Origin: Sva-07 sp031398325
GTDB taxonomy: Bacteria; Actinomycetota; Acidimicrobiia; Acidimicrobiales; Ilumatobacteraceae
Direction: 5' to 3'
Length of the DNA: 64,000 nucleotides
NCBI GenBank assembly: GCA_031398325.1
Contig: JANNNB010000323.1
Location: 1 to 64,000, forward strand
Shown: piece by piece, positions 62,411 through 64,000 of the stretch
Layout: each line of letters opens with the position of its first letter
How positions within the stretch are numbered: the stretch's first letter is position 1
The notes under the pieces: model-generated
The model's database searches: none
Seen by the model: the letters and a program-made list of their open reading frames with translations, nothing else
What the model was told of the DNA's origin: nothing
Program-made: the position numbers and the translations under genes

Positions 62411-63778
62411 TCAGGTACGAAGTAGTTGATCCTCGCACCACTCCAATGCGTCATCCAAGGTGCCAGAAATGTGGATCTCGGACACGTTCTCGGAGAACTG
62501 ATGGAGCGCATGGAGGCTGAAATCGTCGTCGATCCCCGACACGACCAGCATCCCACCTCGCTCCGCCAGGTCGGCCGCGATCGGACGCAGGAGATGGGGG
62601 AGTGCGTCGTGGATGATGCCCGTGCGAGCAAGGTCGACGACGACGAAGCGGGCGGGCCGAGCCGCTTTGGCTTGGGTCTGCACGAGACTTCGCGCAGCCA
62701 GTTCGGCGTCCGCGAACTGGATGTCGCCGCGGAGCACGATCGCGAGCACGAGGTCTCCCATCGCTCGCAGTTGATCCATCGCGTCCGGCGACCGCTTGCG
62801 GCGGGAGCCACCATCGGCGAGCGTGCGCAGGGTCGGGGCCCGGCTGGCCCCGCGGCGTCCGCTGTTCACGAGGTGCAGGCCGAGCGTGGCGGCGAGTTCC
62901 CGGCACACGTTGACCCCGCGCACGCTGTTGCCCTGTTCGTCGAGGCGGGGCGAGTACACGGCGACGCCGAGCTGACCGGGCAGGACGGCGAAGATGCCAC
63001 CGCTCACACCGCTCTTCGCCGGGAGGCCGACCGACACGATCCATCGTCCGGCGCCGTCGTACATCCCGCAACTGGCCATGACGGCCAACACGTGGCGGGC
63101 GGTCGGCTGGGTCACGGCCAGGGTGCCGTCGATCGGGTTGCGCCCACCGTTCGCGAGCGTCGCTGCGATCACGCCGAGGTCGTGGCAGTCGACCTCGACC
63201 GAACACTGGTCGAAGTAGAGCTGGAGTGATGATTCGACGTCCGGGCCCATCGACCCGGCGCCGCGCAACAGATGGGCAATCGCTCGATTGCGGTGACCGG
63301 TCGCCCGTTCGGATTCGGCGACCTTCCGGTCGACGTGGACCTGCCGACCGACGAACTTCGAGTACCCCGCGAGCAGATGGCCGAGCGCCTCGTCGCCGTG
63401 ACGGGCGTGCAGCAGATCGGCGGCCGTGATCGCACCGGCGTTGACCATCGCATTGCTGGCACGGCCTGTGGAGGGGTCGAGGCTGATCGCATTGAACGCA
63501 TCGCCGGTCGGCTCCAACCCGATTCGTGCTCCGACGACGTCGGCCCCGAGCTCGTCGAGCGCCATCGCATACGTCAGCGGCTTGGACATCGACTGGATCG
63601 TGAAGCGGTGGTGCGAGTCGCCGACCTCGTACACGGTGCCGTCGACCATGACGATGCAGATGCCGAACAGTTCAGGGTCGACGTCGGCGAGTTCGGGGAT
63701 GTACGTCGCGACGTCGCCCGACCGGTCGGCGAGATGCGCCGCGTGCAGGTCGGTGAGGTAGGTGAGCAGGGGCGTCAT
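62411..63778 (-). CDS. glsA: Glutaminase fused to a STAS domain
   Basis: A 455-aa fusion. Residues 1-305 are a serine-dependent glutaminase: the catalytic SxxK is in FTIQSMSKPLTYAMALDELG, with STGRASNAMVNAGAI, YFDQCSVEVDCHDLGVIAATLANGGRNP and VLAVMASCGMYDGAGRW as family blocks. It would hydrolyse glutamine to glutamate and ammonia. Residues about 340-455 form a STAS-type domain (QTKAARPARFVVVDLARTGIIHDALPHLLRPIAADLAERGGMLVVSGID), which may sense a signal or mediate protein contacts. A TACGAT box (63790-63785, - strand) lies 6 nt before the ATG. The enzyme assignment is firm; the regulatory role of STAS is inferred. Confidence 0.9.
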   Translation of the reverse strand: MTPLLTYLTDLHAAHLADRSGDVATYIPELADVDPELFGICIVMVDGTVYEVGDSHHRFTIQSMSKPLTYAMALDELGADVVGARIGLEPTGDAFNAISLDPSTGRASNAMVNAGAITAADLLHARHGDEALGHLLAGYSKFVGRQVHVDRKVAESERATGHRNRAIAHLLRGAGSMGPDVESSLQLYFDQCSVEVDCHDLGVIAATLANGGRNPIDGTLAVTQPTARHVLAVMASCGMYDGAGRWIVSVGLPAKSGVSGGIFAVLPGQLGVAVYSPRLDEQGNSVRGVNVCRELAATLGLHLVNSGRRGASRAPTLRTLADGGSRRKRSPDAMDQLRAMGDLVLAIVLRGDIQFADAELAARSLVQTQAKAARPARFVVVDLARTGIIHDALPHLLRPIAADLAERGGMLVVSGIDDDFSLHALHQFSENVSEIHISGTLDDALEWCEDQLLRT

Positions 63779-63904
63779 CGCCGGATCGTAGGTCGGCGTG
63801 TCGGTGGCAGCGACGACGACGGCGACGGTGTGGCATCGAGGTCGCGCATCGGCCCCCTCGACTCGGGTGGTACCGGTGCGCGACCGTTCGCGCCGTTCTG
63901 ACCC

Positions 63905-63940
63905 CTACGAATCGAACGGGGTCTACGAATCGAACGGGGT
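63905..63940. repeat. 18-bp direct repeat, two units
   Basis: Two identical 18-bp units starting ctacgaatcgaacgg are adjacent; the last base of the second belongs to the stop codon of the SHOCT-domain gene. They lie in the 161-bp gap downstream of that gene and upstream of glsA. Nothing else is evident in that gap. Confidence 0.9.
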
Positions 63941-64000
63941 CAGGCGATGATCTTGGCCTTGGCGGCCGCGTACTCGGCGTCGTCGAGCTTGCCGGACGTG
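63940..64000 (-). CDS. SHOCT-domain protein, C-terminal end only
   Basis: Only the last 19 codons and the stop are in the window: TSGKLDDAEYAAAKAKIIA, the short C-terminal oligomerisation domain of the SHOCT type (usually K-L-x-D-x-G-x-I-T-E-E-E-F-x-x-x-K). The rest of the protein lies beyond the window, so its function is not accessible. Confidence 0.7.
   Translation of the reverse strand, partial: TSGKLDDAEYAAAKAKIIA

Overview
This window is high-GC, gene-dense actinobacterial DNA, most likely from a marine or freshwater Acidimicrobiia (Ilumatobacter-like) chromosome. I infer the lineage from GC-rich codon use, many leaderless genes (a TANNNT box 6-8 nt before the start codon), a CtpE-type P-type ATPase, a BTAD/AAA regulator, a Septum_form-type lipoprotein and a secreted protein with repeated WPCDQPQPNASNLN-like modules. 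No rRNA, tRNA, CRISPR array, insertion sequence or prophage head genes are visible.

Left flank (1-8.8 kb): divergent ohrR/ohr, with ohrR running off the window edge through a 12-bp tandem repeat; a MatB-like acyl-CoA synthetase; a CtpE-like P-type ATPase; endonuclease III; a cytochrome P450; a LysM/NlpC-P60 wall hydrolase; and a Septum_form-like lipoprotein.

Centre (8.9-37.2 kb): a complete-looking extracellular-type contractile injection system (eCIS, phage-tail-like). The + arm holds the tail terminator/cap (Pvc16-like, DUF4255) followed by three translationally coupled, paralogous single-pass membrane proteins of 721, 812 and more than 2150 aa that carry long carboxypeptidase-regulatory-like/CnaB-like repeat arrays. 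The - arm starts at a leaderless PAAR/DUF4280 gene and runs: sheath, two tube proteins, a tail-assembly-like protein, a DUF6760-like small protein, a third tube protein, a 1159-aa eCIS-core (DUF4157) protein with HExxH, Pvc7-like LysM protein, VgrG/Gp5-like spike, gp25, baseplate J-like protein, tail protein I-like, and a tail-anchored zinc-ribbon protein. The Pvc15-like AAA+ ATPase is divergent from the PAAR gene. No tape measure or tail fibre is recognisable. My interpretation, which is inference, is that this particle is docked to the producing cell's own membrane by the three stalk-like proteins instead of being released with host-binding fibres.

Right flank (37.3-64 kb): a secreted FN3 protein with a triplicated C-terminal module, a BTAD/AAA/TPR regulator, a serine hydrolase lipoprotein, DUF421 and associated membrane proteins, a STAS protein, an MFS transporter, two divergent AI-2E-family permeases sharing overlapping -10 boxes, an alkylsulfatase flanked by related inverted repeats, an unassigned TIM-barrel-like hydrolase, panB, a DinB-like protein, a universal stress protein, two flippase/LPG-synthase-type membrane proteins, an SLC13-type transporter, a DUF4203-like membrane protein, a glutaminase-STAS fusion, and the end of a SHOCT-domain gene. 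No stretch over 300 bases lacks a gene.
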